From Pseudomonadota bacterium (GTDB lineage Bacteria; Pseudomonadota; Gammaproteobacteria; Xanthomonadales; SZUA-38): a stretch of 64,000 nt of DNA. The position numbers and the translations under genes are program-made. This document shows positions 53,668-63,337 of this stretch, one piece after another (the first letter of the stretch is position 1; the number at the start of each line of letters is the position of its first letter). Location of the stretch: the NCBI GenBank assembly GCA_039033415.1, contig JBCCCR010000010.1:1-64000 (forward strand). Reading direction: 5' to 3'. A model generated the notes under the pieces. It was given only the letters and a program-made list of their open reading frames with translations. It searched no databases and was not told the DNA's origin.

Positions 53668-56430
53668 CTAATGCGCCGGCGGCGCGTATTGCGTGAGATT
53701 GATGCCGTCGACGGCGTCGATGTATTCATCGATGCTCGGCGTCCTGCCGAGGATTGATGACAGCACCACAACTGGCGTTGACGCGAGCAGCGATTCCCCT
53801 TTTTTCTCATCGGAGTCCTCGACGACTCGCCCCTGGAACAAGCGAGTGGAAGTGGCCATCACGGTATCTCCCTTTTCCGCTTTTTCCTGGTTACCCATAC
53901 ACAGATTGCAGCCGGGGCGCTCCAGATACATCATGTTGTCGTACTTGAGCCGCGCGGCGCTTTTTGGCGCGTCGTCGTCAAACTCGAACCCCGAATACTT
54001 CTGCAGTACGCTCCAGTCGCCCTCTTCCTTGAGCTCATCGACGATGTTGTAGGTGGGCGGTGCAACCACCAGCGGCGCCTTGAACTCGATCTTGCCTTCC
54101 TGCGCCTCGAGGTTTTTCAGCATCTGGGAAATGATCTTCATATCGCCCTTGTGCACCATGCAGGACCCGACAAAACCCAGGTCTACCTTCTTTTCTCCCT
54201 TGTAGTAGGAAATCGGGCGGATCGTATCGTGCGTGTAGCGCTTCGATACGTCGTCGTTGTTGACATCCGGGTCCGCGATCATCGGCTCGTTAATCACGTC
54301 GAGATCAACGACAAATTCCGCTGAATAGCTGGCATTGGCATCCGGCGCTAGCGCTGGATTCTCGCCCGACTGGATCTCGACAATCCGCTGATCGGCGCGG
54401 TCTACCAGGCCCTGCAAAACGCCGCGATCGTTGTCCATCCCCTTATCGATCATGATCTGAATCCGACTCTTTGCGATCTCCAGCGACTCGATCAGGGTGT
54501 CGTTTTCGGAAATACAGATCGACGCTTTGGCCTTCATTTCCGCCGTCCAGTCGGTGAACGTAAACGCCTGGTCCGCGAGCAGCGTACCGATATGAACCTC
54601 AATGATTTTCCCCTGGAAAACGTTTTCACCGAACTCCTGGAGCATTTGCGCTTGAGTCGCGTGGACCACATCACGGAAATCCATATGCGGCTTCAGGCTC
54701 CCTTTGAACGTGACCTTCACCGACTCGGGGACCGGCATGGTGGCCTCGCCGGTGGCCAGCGCCAGCGCAACGGTTCCCGAGTCGGCGCCGAAGGCCACAC
54801 CCTTAGACATCCGGGTATGGGAGTCACCGCCGATAATGACCGCCCAATCGTCCACCGTGATGTCGTTGAGCACCTTGTGGATCACGTCGGTCATCGGGTG
54901 GTAAACCTCATTGGGGTCCCGACCCGTGATCAAACCAAAGCTGTTCATGAAGCGCATCAGCTTAGGGATGTTTTTCTGCGCCTTGAGATCCCATACCGAG
55001 GCCGTGTGGCAGCCCGACTGATAGGCGCCGTCCACTGTGGGCGAGATGACGGTCGCCGCCATCATTTCCAGCTCCTGGGAGGTCATGAGCCCGGTGGTGT
55101 CCTGAGATCCCACGATGTTGACCTTCACCCGCACATCGGATCCAGCGTGTAGCACCGTGCCCGGCGCCACGCCAACCGCGTTTTTGTTGAAGATTTTTTC
55201 GACGGCGGTGAGGCCCTGCCCTTCGTGAGAAATCTCCTTGGCCGCGGCGTAAACCGGAGTCGGCTCGACGCCGAGGATGCCAGCCGCCACGCTCTGCAGC
55301 TTCTTCCCGAACACCACGGCGTAGGAGCCGCCGGCCTTGATGAACTCGAGCTTCTGCGGGGTCAGCGCGGTTGAGATATCGGCCAGGACTTCGCTTCGAT
55401 CTTCGTTTAAGAGCTTTTTCTCGTTCAGATCGATTGTCAGCACGGTGCCCGTGTCGACGGAAAACACCTGCTCGAGCACCGGCTCGTTGTCCTCGTCCAT
55501 GATCGGTTCGCCGTTGGCAGCGAGTTTCTTGACCCAGTTCTTCAGATCGATACCGATGCCTCCGGTCACGCCCACCGTGGTCAGGAAAATCGGTGAGATC
55601 CCGTTGGTGCCGCCGACAATCGGGGCAATGTTGATGAACGGAACGTATGGGCTGGCCTGCACACCGGTCCAGAGCGCCACGTTGTTGACCCCGGACATTC
55701 GCGAGGAGCCCACACCCATCGTGCCCTTTTCGGCCACCAGCATGACGCGCTTATCCGGGTGCTCCTTCTGCAGCGAGAGGATGGTTTCCTGCGCGCCCGG
55801 ATCCATCAAACACTTTCCGTGCAGCTCACGGTCGGATCGGGAGTGCGCCTGGTTGCCGGGCGAAAGGAGGTCGGTCGACACGTCGCCGGTCGCCGCAACG
55901 TAGGTGACCACCTGGATTTGATCCACCACGGGCGGCAGCTTCGTAAAGAACTCTGCCTTCGCGTAGCTCTCCAGCAGATCGGTGGCGAGCGCGTGCCCAG
56001 CCTTGTGAGCCTCCTCCAGCCGATCCGTGTCGGTCTCGTAGAGGAACACCTGCGTTTTCAGTACCTCAGCGGCGGTCTTTGCAATCGCCGCATCGTCGCC
56101 CAGCGCCAGGTCGAGTAGCGCGTCGATCGACGGGCCACCCTTCATGTGAGAGAGCAGCTCAAACGCGAAATCAGCGGTAATTTCGTCAACGAGCGCCGCC
56201 CCCAGAACGATTTCCTTCAGGAAGCGCGCCTTTTCCCCGGCCGCCCCCGTGGTGCCCGGCAACGTGTTGTAGATAAAAAACTTCAGCGAATCGTCGCGAT
56301 GCTCGTTGGCAGTGTCTTTGATTTGCTCGATCAGCTCGGCAACGAGGGCGGCGTCTTCGATTGGCTTCGGGTGCAGACCCTGTGCTTTCCGGGTCTCAAT
56401 TTCAGCGAGGTAGTCTGTGTATAAGCTCAT
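53668..56430 (-). CDS. acnB: Aconitate hydratase B (bifunctional aconitase/2-methylisocitrate dehydratase)
   Basis: A 920-residue enzyme of the TCA cycle that interconverts citrate and isocitrate using a 4Fe-4S cluster. It opens with the AcnB-specific HEAT-like domain (MSLYTDYLAEIETRKAQGLHP), followed by the swivel domain and then the aconitase core (HTASVWDLKAQKNIPKLMRFM, GGDSHTRMSKGVAFGADSGTVALALATG). Cluster ligands are Cys757 (GFVGSCM), Cys841 and Cys844 (PGCNLCMGN). In E. coli AcnB (865 residues) the first two are about 59 residues apart; here 84, so there is an extra segment of about 25 residues (near GFEFDDDAPKSAARLKYDNMM) before the CxxC pair. The protein is the long 920-930-residue AcnB form. 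Confidence 0.95.
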   Translation of the reverse strand: MSLYTDYLAEIETRKAQGLHPKPIEDAALVAELIEQIKDTANEHRDDSLKFFIYNTLPGTTGAAGEKARFLKEIVLGAALVDEITADFAFELLSHMKGGPSIDALLDLALGDDAAIAKTAAEVLKTQVFLYETDTDRLEEAHKAGHALATDLLESYAKAEFFTKLPPVVDQIQVVTYVAATGDVSTDLLSPGNQAHSRSDRELHGKCLMDPGAQETILSLQKEHPDKRVMLVAEKGTMGVGSSRMSGVNNVALWTGVQASPYVPFINIAPIVGGTNGISPIFLTTVGVTGGIGIDLKNWVKKLAANGEPIMDEDNEPVLEQVFSVDTGTVLTIDLNEKKLLNEDRSEVLADISTALTPQKLEFIKAGGSYAVVFGKKLQSVAAGILGVEPTPVYAAAKEISHEGQGLTAVEKIFNKNAVGVAPGTVLHAGSDVRVKVNIVGSQDTTGLMTSQELEMMAATVISPTVDGAYQSGCHTASVWDLKAQKNIPKLMRFMNSFGLITGRDPNEVYHPMTDVIHKVLNDITVDDWAVIIGGDSHTRMSKGVAFGADSGTVALALATGEATMPVPESVKVTFKGSLKPHMDFRDVVHATQAQMLQEFGENVFQGKIIEVHIGTLLADQAFTFTDWTAEMKAKASICISENDTLIESLEIAKSRIQIMIDKGMDNDRGVLQGLVDRADQRIVEIQSGENPALAPDANASYSAEFVVDLDVINEPMIADPDVNNDDVSKRYTHDTIRPISYYKGEKKVDLGFVGSCMVHKGDMKIISQMLKNLEAQEGKIEFKAPLVVAPPTYNIVDELKEEGDWSVLQKYSGFEFDDDAPKSAARLKYDNMMYLERPGCNLCMGNQEKAEKGDTVMATSTRLFQGRVVEDSDEKKGESLLASTPVVVLSSILGRTPSIDEYIDAVDGINLTQYAPPAH

Positions 56431-56663
56431 GGATTTACGAATAATTTGGTTGATACTGCTGGGATGCTGGGCAGACGCAGCGTACGGCGTGCCCGCCTGA
56501 ACCAGTTGCTAAGGTGATTATACAGGGCTGGGCAAGTCGAGCGCTGATCACAAGACCTTGGTCGAACGCCCGCCGAATACGCTAGCTAGCTCTCCAGCCG
56601 GAGGCGAACGATCTCGTGCGGCAGATTGAACAGCAGTAGGTTGAGCCATCGGGCGCCATATTA

Positions 56664-56939
56664 ATGTGCGCCCTGAGCGAGGCCGTCGATGCAGACGGGC
56701 CCGTCATCGAAGCCGGGTCCCCGGAGCTGCTGCTGATGGACGCTGCTCAGGGGATTGAGCTCATTAAGCTTGCCAACCGCTACAACCCAAACGTGCAGGT
56801 CATTGCGGTACATATGGATTCGCTGGACCACTGCTTTTCGACGCGCGAAGACCTGCTCAACCTGGTGGAGACCTTGCCTGCAGACCTGCCAAACCGGGTG
56901 TTTGTGCCGCAGGATGGCGAGCGAATTACCCTCGGTTAG
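56664..56939 (+). pseudogene. C-terminal fragment of a metallo-beta-lactamase-fold hydrolase
   Basis: This 91-codon frame (MCALSEAVDADGPVIEAG...) contains LIKLANRYNPNVQVIAVHMDSLDHCFSTREDLLNLV and ends RVFVPQDGERITLG. 'VIAVHMDSLDHC' and the end match the last third of UlaG-like MBL-fold hydrolases. The N-terminal part with the HxHxDH metal site is absent, and a stop codon lies 25 bases before the ATG. It is either a truncated remnant or, less likely, a short stand-alone protein. It sits alone in a 633-bp gap between acnB and the TPR kinase. Confidence 0.6.
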
Positions 56940-57063
56940 CTGAGCTCATTCCTGCGACAGGTCATTGGCCAACCGTTACGAACCATTACACATCGCTATA
57001 GCTTTAACCGGCCGCCATAGCCCGAATCGGCTACAATAACGTCGATTCCTGAGATGCAGTCCT

Positions 57064-59718
57064 ATGCCACTTCGGTGTTTTGCGTTCTGGCTCGGCCTAA
57101 ACCTATGTCTGTCGTTTGCGACGGTTCAGGCTCAGCCACAGGAAACGTTTGTCGCCCTGCGCGCCCTACCAAGCCCGGAACTCGAGCGGCTCCTCGACGA
57201 ATCCACCACGCCCGACCCTGCGCAGCGCGGACTGATCAATCTCGTGCTAGCCGACCGCGCGATCAATCGATCGACGCTCATCGCCGAAACCTTTTTGAAT
57301 GACGCTGAGCCCCTGCTGGAAGAAGGTTCACCTGCAGCCCAGTGGGCAGCAATTGTTCGCTGTCAGCTTGAGCACCGCCTGAACCGCCCGACCAAAGCCG
57401 AATCCTGTCAGCCCCTTCGCCAGGGCAATCTCAACGCGAACCGTTTTGTACAAGGGGCCGCAGAGGCGACGCTGGGATACCTCTACTACCGCGAAGGAGA
57501 CCATAACCAGTCGCTTTACCACGCGGAACAAACGCTGGTTATGGCCGAGCAAATCGACGACCCGGGCCTTCGCGCATGGGCTCACAACGCGATGGGCATC
57601 CACTTCAGCACCCGCCTGCTGCCGCGTCGATCGGTACATCACCTGGAGGCTGCCTGGCGGGAAGCGGAGCGCATGCCGTTCCCAGACTTCAAGGGCGTCA
57701 TTCAGCTCAATCTGGCGGGTGACTATACGTTCCTGGGCCGCCCCCAGGAGGCCCTCGCCATGCTGGAGGAAGTTAAGGCAACCCCACTGGTGGATCTCTA
57801 TCCGGCCCGCAGGCTGCTGGTGCAATCGATGATCGCTCAAGCGCAGGCAGCGCTCGGCCGCACCGAGGGTGTCGAGGACGAGCTGCTGCGGGTTTGGGAG
57901 GACGTCAAAGATGAGGTGCTGCCCGACGCCGAAACCTTTGCTTATACCGGCCAGGGCTACGTGCGGCTCGCCGCCGGTGATGCCGCCGGGGCTCAGCAAA
58001 GTTTCGATCAGATTTTCCGGCTCACCGGGCAGAATCTGGAAGACGATCTGACTCATCCGAGAGTCCAGCCGATTCTCGTCCCCTACGCTCAAACGCTTCG
58101 CATTGCCGGAGACCTCGCGGGCGCACAGACGCTGTTGAGTCGGATTATCGAGAGCATCCCGGTCGACCAGCCCGATCAGCGACAGCTGGACGCCACTCGG
58201 GAACTGGCCAACATTCTCGAACAGATGGGCGACCTCGACGGCGCCCAGGAAACTCGTGAGGAAGCCGCTCGGCTGGAGACCGCGCTGTGGGACGGCAGCT
58301 TCGAATACCAGATTGCTCGATTGAACGCCTCCATGGAAACCGACCGCCGCAACGTCGAGCTAGCGCGATCGGCGGAACGAGAGTCGGCGCTACGCGAAAA
58401 AGCGGAACGGGAACAAACGCTGCGCTATCAGTCCTGGGTCATCGGCACGCTGCTGGTACTTCTGCTCCTGGGCCTGCAGTTCTGGCGAACCGAAAAGCGA
58501 CTGGCCCGTACTGAACGCGAGGCCAACGAGCGGCTGGAAGAGCTAGTGGCGGTAAGGACCCAGGAACTCAAAAATGAAATGGCCGAGCGAACCCGGATTG
58601 AAGATGAGCGGCGTCAGCTCATGGAAAAGCTGTCCGAAGGTGACAAGCTCCGAGCGCTGGGTGAGCTCACCGCTGGCATTGCCCACGATTTCAACAACCT
58701 GATGACGGTCATCACGCTCACCACCGAACACCTGAAGGCATCCGACGAGCCCCGCTCAGACGAAGACGGTGAGATGCTCAGCTACATCAGCAGCGCCGCT
58801 GATACCGGCGCACGAATCACCAACCGTCTGATGGCCTATGTACGCAAGCAGCCACTTCGTCCGGAGCCGGTCGAGCTCGGCGCCTTTCTCTCCGAGTCGC
58901 TGCCCATCTTCCAGAAAACACTGGGGGAACGGATTAATCTGACCACCGATCTGGACACGTGCCAGGTCATGGTCGATAAAGGCCAGCTCACCACAGCGCT
59001 TCTGAACCTTTTTGTGAACGCGAGAGACGCGCTCGGCGACACGGGCGTTGCTTCGCTGTCGCTCAAGGCAGACGCAGGCAACGCAAAAATTACCGTTTCT
59101 GATACTGGTATTGGAATGAATGAGGAGACGATAAGGAAAGCCTGCGATCCGTTTTTCACCACCAAAAAGACGGGTGAAGGAACCGGTCTGGGCCTGTCTA
59201 TGGTCTTCGGCTTCGCCCGGCAGTCGGGCGGCGATTTCCTGATCCGATCCGAACCTGGAGCAGGCACCGACGCCATTTTGCTGCTGCCCCTGTGTGATAC
59301 GCAGCCCGGCGACGCTCCAGATGAGTCACAGGCGCCGGCCACACTGCCAACTGACGCCAACGTGCTCGTCGTGGAGGATCAGCAGGTCGTTCGCGACATG
59401 CTGTCCCGCACGCTCAAATCCATCGGATTGGACGTACTCTTGGCCAAAAGCGCTGACGAAGCGCTGCGACTCATTGATCCTCAAGACTTGCCCGATCTGA
59501 TCATCTCGGATGTCCTGATGCCCGGTTCGATGGACGGAGCCGAGCTGGCGGCCCGGCTTCGCGAGCAGCACCCCTCATTGCCGGTGATTCTGATATCGGG
59601 AAACGCCCAGATCGAGACTCACGAATGGGCCTTTCTCCGAAAGCCGTTTTCGGTAGAGGAGCTGAAGCAAGCGGTCTCAGAGGCCCTTAGCGCCAAGAGT
59701 CGCGTGGCAACCGCCTAA
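57064..59718 (+). CDS. Sensor histidine kinase with exported TPR domain and C-terminal receiver
   Basis: This 884-residue protein has a signal peptide (MPLRCFAFWLGLNLCLSFATVQAQ) and about 400 residues of periplasmic tetratricopeptide-like repeats (AEATLGYLYYREGDHNQSLYHAEQTLVMAE). A membrane helix follows (about 459-480; WVIGTLLVLLLLGLQFW), then a coiled coil and the kinase: GELTAGIAHDFNNLMTVITL with phospho-acceptor His541, DKGQLTTALLNLFVNARDAL, VSDTGIGMNEETI and GEGTGLGLSMVFGFA. A receiver domain ends the chain (about 760-878; NVLVVEDQQVVRDML, Asp about 815 in LIISDVLMPG, AFLRKPFS). The NtrB-like HDFNNL kinase subtype is used. It is topologically a twin of the GGDEF protein at 35049, with a different output. 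The signal is unknown. Confidence 0.9.
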   Translation: MPLRCFAFWLGLNLCLSFATVQAQPQETFVALRALPSPELERLLDESTTPDPAQRGLINLVLADRAINRSTLIAETFLNDAEPLLEEGSPAAQWAAIVRCQLEHRLNRPTKAESCQPLRQGNLNANRFVQGAAEATLGYLYYREGDHNQSLYHAEQTLVMAEQIDDPGLRAWAHNAMGIHFSTRLLPRRSVHHLEAAWREAERMPFPDFKGVIQLNLAGDYTFLGRPQEALAMLEEVKATPLVDLYPARRLLVQSMIAQAQAALGRTEGVEDELLRVWEDVKDEVLPDAETFAYTGQGYVRLAAGDAAGAQQSFDQIFRLTGQNLEDDLTHPRVQPILVPYAQTLRIAGDLAGAQTLLSRIIESIPVDQPDQRQLDATRELANILEQMGDLDGAQETREEAARLETALWDGSFEYQIARLNASMETDRRNVELARSAERESALREKAEREQTLRYQSWVIGTLLVLLLLGLQFWRTEKRLARTEREANERLEELVAVRTQELKNEMAERTRIEDERRQLMEKLSEGDKLRALGELTAGIAHDFNNLMTVITLTTEHLKASDEPRSDEDGEMLSYISSAADTGARITNRLMAYVRKQPLRPEPVELGAFLSESLPIFQKTLGERINLTTDLDTCQVMVDKGQLTTALLNLFVNARDALGDTGVASLSLKADAGNAKITVSDTGIGMNEETIRKACDPFFTTKKTGEGTGLGLSMVFGFARQSGGDFLIRSEPGAGTDAILLLPLCDTQPGDAPDESQAPATLPTDANVLVVEDQQVVRDMLSRTLKSIGLDVLLAKSADEALRLIDPQDLPDLIISDVLMPGSMDGAELAARLREQHPSLPVILISGNAQIETHEWAFLRKPFSVEELKQAVSEALSAKSRVATA

Positions 59719-59901
59719 AGCTGGAAAGCACCCGGCCCGATCGGGCAAAGCGGCTCGTTCCCGCAACCGTCTCACAATAAAGGTCGAGCAAGTCTCACCC
59801 ATTTCGAAGGAAACGCTGGGACCGGGCCTGAAGCCGGTGACTGGAAATCTAGACAAATCGCCCTTATATCTTTGACATGTGAAGGTGCGCCGCCCGCACA
59901 A

Positions 59902-59930
59902 TTGCTGACGAAACAGACAGTTGCTATGCT
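59902..59930 (+). promoter_or_regulatory. Sigma70-like promoter upstream of folE
   Basis: TTGCTG (59902-59907), 17-bp spacer, TATGCT (59925-59930). The predicted start near 59937 would give a leader of about 160 bases before the folE ATG at 60097. Confidence 0.6.
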
Positions 59931-60096
59931 TTCTGACGCACCTACACAGGTTGGTCACAAGCCATTGACGGCGGCCTCACCGCCCCAAACGCACGCTGTA
60001 ACCTCCTAAACGCCCCGCGTCTCAACCGTCCGCACCCAGTTGCCGCGACGGTTCGTCCGGACGGCGAGGCCTACGAACTTGACCGGAGAAAACGCC

Positions 60097-60786
60097 ATGA
60101 GCACTGCTGCGCTAACCCTGTCCGACGCTGCCACCGCAGACGCGCACCTGACCCCTGAGGCCATTTTGGTCCGCGACGCGCTCGTGGCCGCCGGTCTGGA
60201 AACTCCGATGCGAGAAACCGGCTTGAGCCCGAAGCAAAAGTACGAACGCATCCAGCGCCTGATGGGCGACGTGGTGGAGACGCTGGGCCTGGACCTCACC
60301 GACGACAGTCTGGCCGAAACCCCCCACCGGATCGCCAAAATGTATGTGCACGAGATCTTTTCCGGTCTTGACTACCGTCACTTCCCCAAGCTGTCGCTGA
60401 TCGACAACAAAATGGGCGCTGATGAGATGGTTAAGGTGCGCGACATCGACCTGACCAGCACCTGTGAGCACCACTTCGTGACGATCGACGGCACGGCCAA
60501 GGTAGCCTACATTCCGGCAGACAAGATCATCGGCCTGAGTAAAATCAACCGCATTGTGCAGTTCTTTGGACAACGCCCCCAGGTGCAGGAGCGCCTGACG
60601 CGGCAGATCCTGGTTGCGCTTCAGACGCTGCTTGGCACGGAAAACGTCGGCGTGAGCATCGACGCAGTGCACTACTGCGTGAAGTCGCGCGGCATCAAAG
60701 ACAGCAACTCACAGACGAGCACCACCGCCCTGGGCGGCTGCTTCCGCGAGAACATCCACACCCGCGCCGAGTTTCTGAATCCTTAA
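60097..60786 (+). CDS. folE: GTP cyclohydrolase I (FolE type I)
   Basis: This 229-residue enzyme converts GTP to 7,8-dihydroneopterin triphosphate, the entry to tetrahydrofolate. The start is ATG 60097 after CGGAGAAAACGCC. The E. coli-type body shows [38 protein letters not shown], with the zinc ligands Cys and His in CEHH, and the third ligand in [24 protein letters not shown] and [13 protein letters not shown] are further family blocks. Length matches the 222-residue E. coli enzyme. It is unrelated to the type IB enzyme FolE2. It is convergent with the serine-hydrolase gene. Confidence 0.97.
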   Translation: MSTAALTLSDAATADAHLTPEAILVRDALVAAGLETPMRETGLSPKQKYERIQRLMGDVVETLGLDLTDDSLAETPHRIAKMYVHEIFSGLDYRHFPKLSLIDNKMGADEMVKVRDIDLTSTCEHHFVTIDGTAKVAYIPADKIIGLSKINRIVQFFGQRPQVQERLTRQILVALQTLLGTENVGVSIDAVHYCVKSRGIKDSNSQTSTTALGGCFRENIHTRAEFLNP

Positions 60787-60800
60787 AGAACCTTCAACGT

Positions 60801-60830
60801 GCCGTTGCGACGCTAGTTCGTTGCGACGGC
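60801..60830. terminator. Hairpin between convergent folE and serine-hydrolase genes
   Basis: GCCGTTGCGACG pairs with CGTTGCGACGGC (12 bp, two G-U pairs) around CTAGTT. It covers the stop codon of the minus-strand gene. No long T-run follows, so terminator function is uncertain. Confidence 0.35.
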
Positions 60831-62003
60831 GCGGCTCAGGGCCCGAAACAGCGAAAGCTGCAGGATCATATCTTCGGTAGTAAAGGCGGCGTCACGTGCG
60901 CTGTGCTGAGCGATCACCACCTTCCTTTGGGTATCGATGTAAATGGCTTGGCCGAAGATGCCAGAGGCACGGAAAACCCCCTCTCGCTCGAGCCACCAGA
61001 AATAGCCATAACCCGGAAACGCTTTCGACGGAGACGTCGATTCCTGCATCCAGCCTTCGGGCAAGACACGAGTCCCATCCGGCAACCGACCGTCATTCAT
61101 CGCAAACACGCCCAGCCTCGCGTAGTCGCGAAGCGTCGCGTTGATGCAGCAGCCGCCAAACTCTCCGCCGCCGGGCTCCGTGAGATTCCAGCTAGCGTCG
61201 AACTCCATCCCCATCGGGATCCAGATCCTCTCAGACAGATACGTTGCCAGGTTGTTACCGATAGCCGAGCGCAGCAGCGTACCAGCGAGATTGGTTTCCG
61301 CCGTGTTGTAGTTGAACCGCTGGCCAGGAGGCGCCGCATTCAGCTTGCTCCCTAGGAACTCATAGAGCGCCAGCGTTTCCCAGTTGGCGGTACTGACGTC
61401 GGAAGTCGGGTCGTCGTAATCTTCGTTCCACTCGACACCGGAGGCCATCTGAAGCAGATTGCGTATGGTGGACTGTTCGTAGGACGAGCCTTTGAGACGC
61501 GGCAGATAATCAGTCACACGTTCGTCGACGCTCTCGATGTATCCATCCTGTATGGCGGCCCCGATCAGCATCGACACCACCGACTTGGCAACGGAAAACG
61601 AAACCCAGGGTGTGTCCTTGGCGTTGCCCAGCGCGTAGCGCTCATAGCGGATTGTCCCGTCCTTTAGCACCAACAGGCCGGCCACGTTTTTGCGTTTCAT
61701 GTACTCCCGAGTGGTCAACACACCTCCACCCGCATCAAACTCGAGCTCATCCAAGTCGACTTCCGCCACGGGGAACGGTCGGGGCTTCGCGGCCGCTGCA
61801 ATCCGACGAGTCGGGAGGATGCGCGTCATATTGCGGAATCCGGCGACCTTCTGGGCAGAGTTCCAGAACAGCAACCGCTCGGGGGGCCCAAAATGCGACG
61901 AGTCATCCGCCGGATCAATGGACGGCGCTTCCGCGCCACACCAGACAGGCATGGCGAGCAGGAGAGCCAGAAAGGGTTTAGCAACGCCACGGCGTGTCTT
62001 CAT
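60813..62003 (-). CDS. Exported serine hydrolase of the beta-lactamase/NylB family
   Basis: This 396-residue protein opens MKTRRGVAKPFLALLLAMPVWCGAEA at ATG 62003, with GGGAG about 10 bases upstream, a signal peptide and a likely periplasmic location. The family nucleophile motif SVAK is in SFSVAKSVVSMLIGAAI, and the second motif YNT in RFNYNTAETNLAGTLL. RIWIPMGME and GYGYFWWLE complete the class-C-like/6-aminohexanoate hydrolase (NylB) signature. Substrate unknown: esters, amides or peptidoglycan-derived peptides are all possible. It diverges from a second serine hydrolase gene with 167 bp between them. Confidence 0.87.
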   Translation of the reverse strand: MKTRRGVAKPFLALLLAMPVWCGAEAPSIDPADDSSHFGPPERLLFWNSAQKVAGFRNMTRILPTRRIAAAAKPRPFPVAEVDLDELEFDAGGGVLTTREYMKRKNVAGLLVLKDGTIRYERYALGNAKDTPWVSFSVAKSVVSMLIGAAIQDGYIESVDERVTDYLPRLKGSSYEQSTIRNLLQMASGVEWNEDYDDPTSDVSTANWETLALYEFLGSKLNAAPPGQRFNYNTAETNLAGTLLRSAIGNNLATYLSERIWIPMGMEFDASWNLTEPGGGEFGGCCINATLRDYARLGVFAMNDGRLPDGTRVLPEGWMQESTSPSKAFPGYGYFWWLEREGVFRASGIFGQAIYIDTQRKVVIAQHSARDAAFTTEDMILQLSLFRALSRAVATN

Positions 62004-62170
62004 CAACTTGAGTCTCCCGTTGCGAGCGACAATGGTTGGGGACCACATGTTACGAGACACGGCTCGCTAGGACTATGTGTTGTGGCCTGTACTTCAGCAG
62101 CGGTGGCGTCGAGAATTGGCGGATTGTGGCAGCCAGACGGTGATCGGCAACCCATGAGCAGGAAGTGATT

Positions 62171-63337
62171 GTGGACTCAGAAAATTGGAAGATTGGGATA
62201 TCACTCGGGTGGTGGCGGCATCTATGCTGGGTCCTGGTGGCGGCCTCAGTGATCAGTTGCTCGGGGGAGAGCACCGATAAGGCCCCGGACCCGTCGATAA
62301 GCGACGCCGTGCTCAAGAAACGATTGGAGGCGCTTCAACAGAGCCGACCAGAAATCCCGGGGTTTGCCGTTGCCGTGGTCACCTTCGACGGTGCTGCTGC
62401 TTCAGCGGCAACCGGTAAAGCCGATCCTGACGGCAGGCCTATGACCGCCGATACGCCTGCGCGCATCGCTTCGATCACCAAAACATTTGTCGCGGCCACA
62501 GCCTTACGGCTTTGGGAACAGGGTTTGATCGACCTGGATGCCCCCATCAGTGCCCTCATCAGCAGTGCCCACAATGCGCTGCTCACAGGCGACGGTTATG
62601 ACACAAACGCCATAACGCTACGCCAGCTGTTGATGCATGCCAGCGGGATGGACGATCACTTCGCCAGCGATGCCTTTAGAGATATGGCACTGGCTGATCC
62701 GCAGCGTGTCTGGACCCGTACCGATCAACTTGAGGTGCTGGTTGAAACCAGCGATCCGCTAGGGCCACCAGGTGAGCGCTTCTCGTATTCCGACTCAGGC
62801 TACCTGCTGATCGGCGAGATCATCGAAAGAACAACCGGCAAAACGTTGTCCGCGAGCATCTGGGAGCTGTTAAAGCTAAATGATATCGGGCTAAAGAACA
62901 GCTGGTGGGACGAAGAAAGGCCTTCATCGGCATCAGGCCCTGATCGCGCTCATCAGTGGCTGAGCGGCCTCGACAGCTATCCCATTCACGGCAGTGTTGA
63001 TGCCTTTGGGGGTGGTGGAATCGTCGCGAGCGTTGAAGACGTAGCGCGCTTTTTTGCTGCGCTGTTCAACGGGAAGATCTTCGACGATCCCGCCACGCTC
63101 CAGCTCATGATGGAAGCGCCAGGCCACCCTTCGGGGAGCCCTTATCGCATCGGCTTATTTGCCGGCGAGATTGACGGCAACCCAAGCTACGGTCACGGCG
63201 GTTTCTGGGGCACGGACGCGCAGGTTGTGCCATCGCTTGGAATTGCGGTAGCGAGCGTCAGCCTAGACCAAAGCGGAATGCCGGATATTCAGGAGCTAGA
63301 CAGTAATATTGCTCGCGTCGCGATAACACAGCCATAG
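62171..63337 (+). CDS. Serine hydrolase of the beta-lactamase family, probable lipoprotein
   Basis: This 388-residue protein is called from GTG 62171, 5 bases after AGGAAG; the frame can start two codons earlier at GTG 62165. The N-terminal hydrophobic stretch WWRHLCWVLVAASVISCSGE ends in a lipobox-like VISC, so a lipid-anchored periplasmic protein is likely. The catalytic SITK lies in ARIASITKTFVAATAL and the YSDSGYLLIGEIIERTTGK block gives the second motif. HGGFWG is the third (HxG-type) motif. The substrate is unknown. It diverges from the homologous but unanchored enzyme at 62003. Confidence 0.85.
   Translation: MDSENWKIGISLGWWRHLCWVLVAASVISCSGESTDKAPDPSISDAVLKKRLEALQQSRPEIPGFAVAVVTFDGAAASAATGKADPDGRPMTADTPARIASITKTFVAATALRLWEQGLIDLDAPISALISSAHNALLTGDGYDTNAITLRQLLMHASGMDDHFASDAFRDMALADPQRVWTRTDQLEVLVETSDPLGPPGERFSYSDSGYLLIGEIIERTTGKTLSASIWELLKLNDIGLKNSWWDEERPSSASGPDRAHQWLSGLDSYPIHGSVDAFGGGGIVASVEDVARFFAALFNGKIFDDPATLQLMMEAPGHPSGSPYRIGLFAGEIDGNPSYGHGGFWGTDAQVVPSLGIAVASVSLDQSGMPDIQELDSNIARVAITQP

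Noticed and set aside
53940-53990. GFE sequence in AcnB (KYSGFEFDD)
   Set aside because: It is internal, in a cytoplasmic enzyme, and lacks the [IL]-F-x-x prefix; it is not an example of the C-terminal motif.
56580-56660. Minus-strand reading RWLNLLLFNLPHEIVRLRLES
   Set aside because: It is only about 24 codons, preceded by an in-frame stop and without a start; too short to call a gene.
59677-59958. 93-residue minus-strand frame upstream of folE
   Set aside because: It overlaps the 3' end of the kinase gene and the folE promoter and has no protein-like composition.
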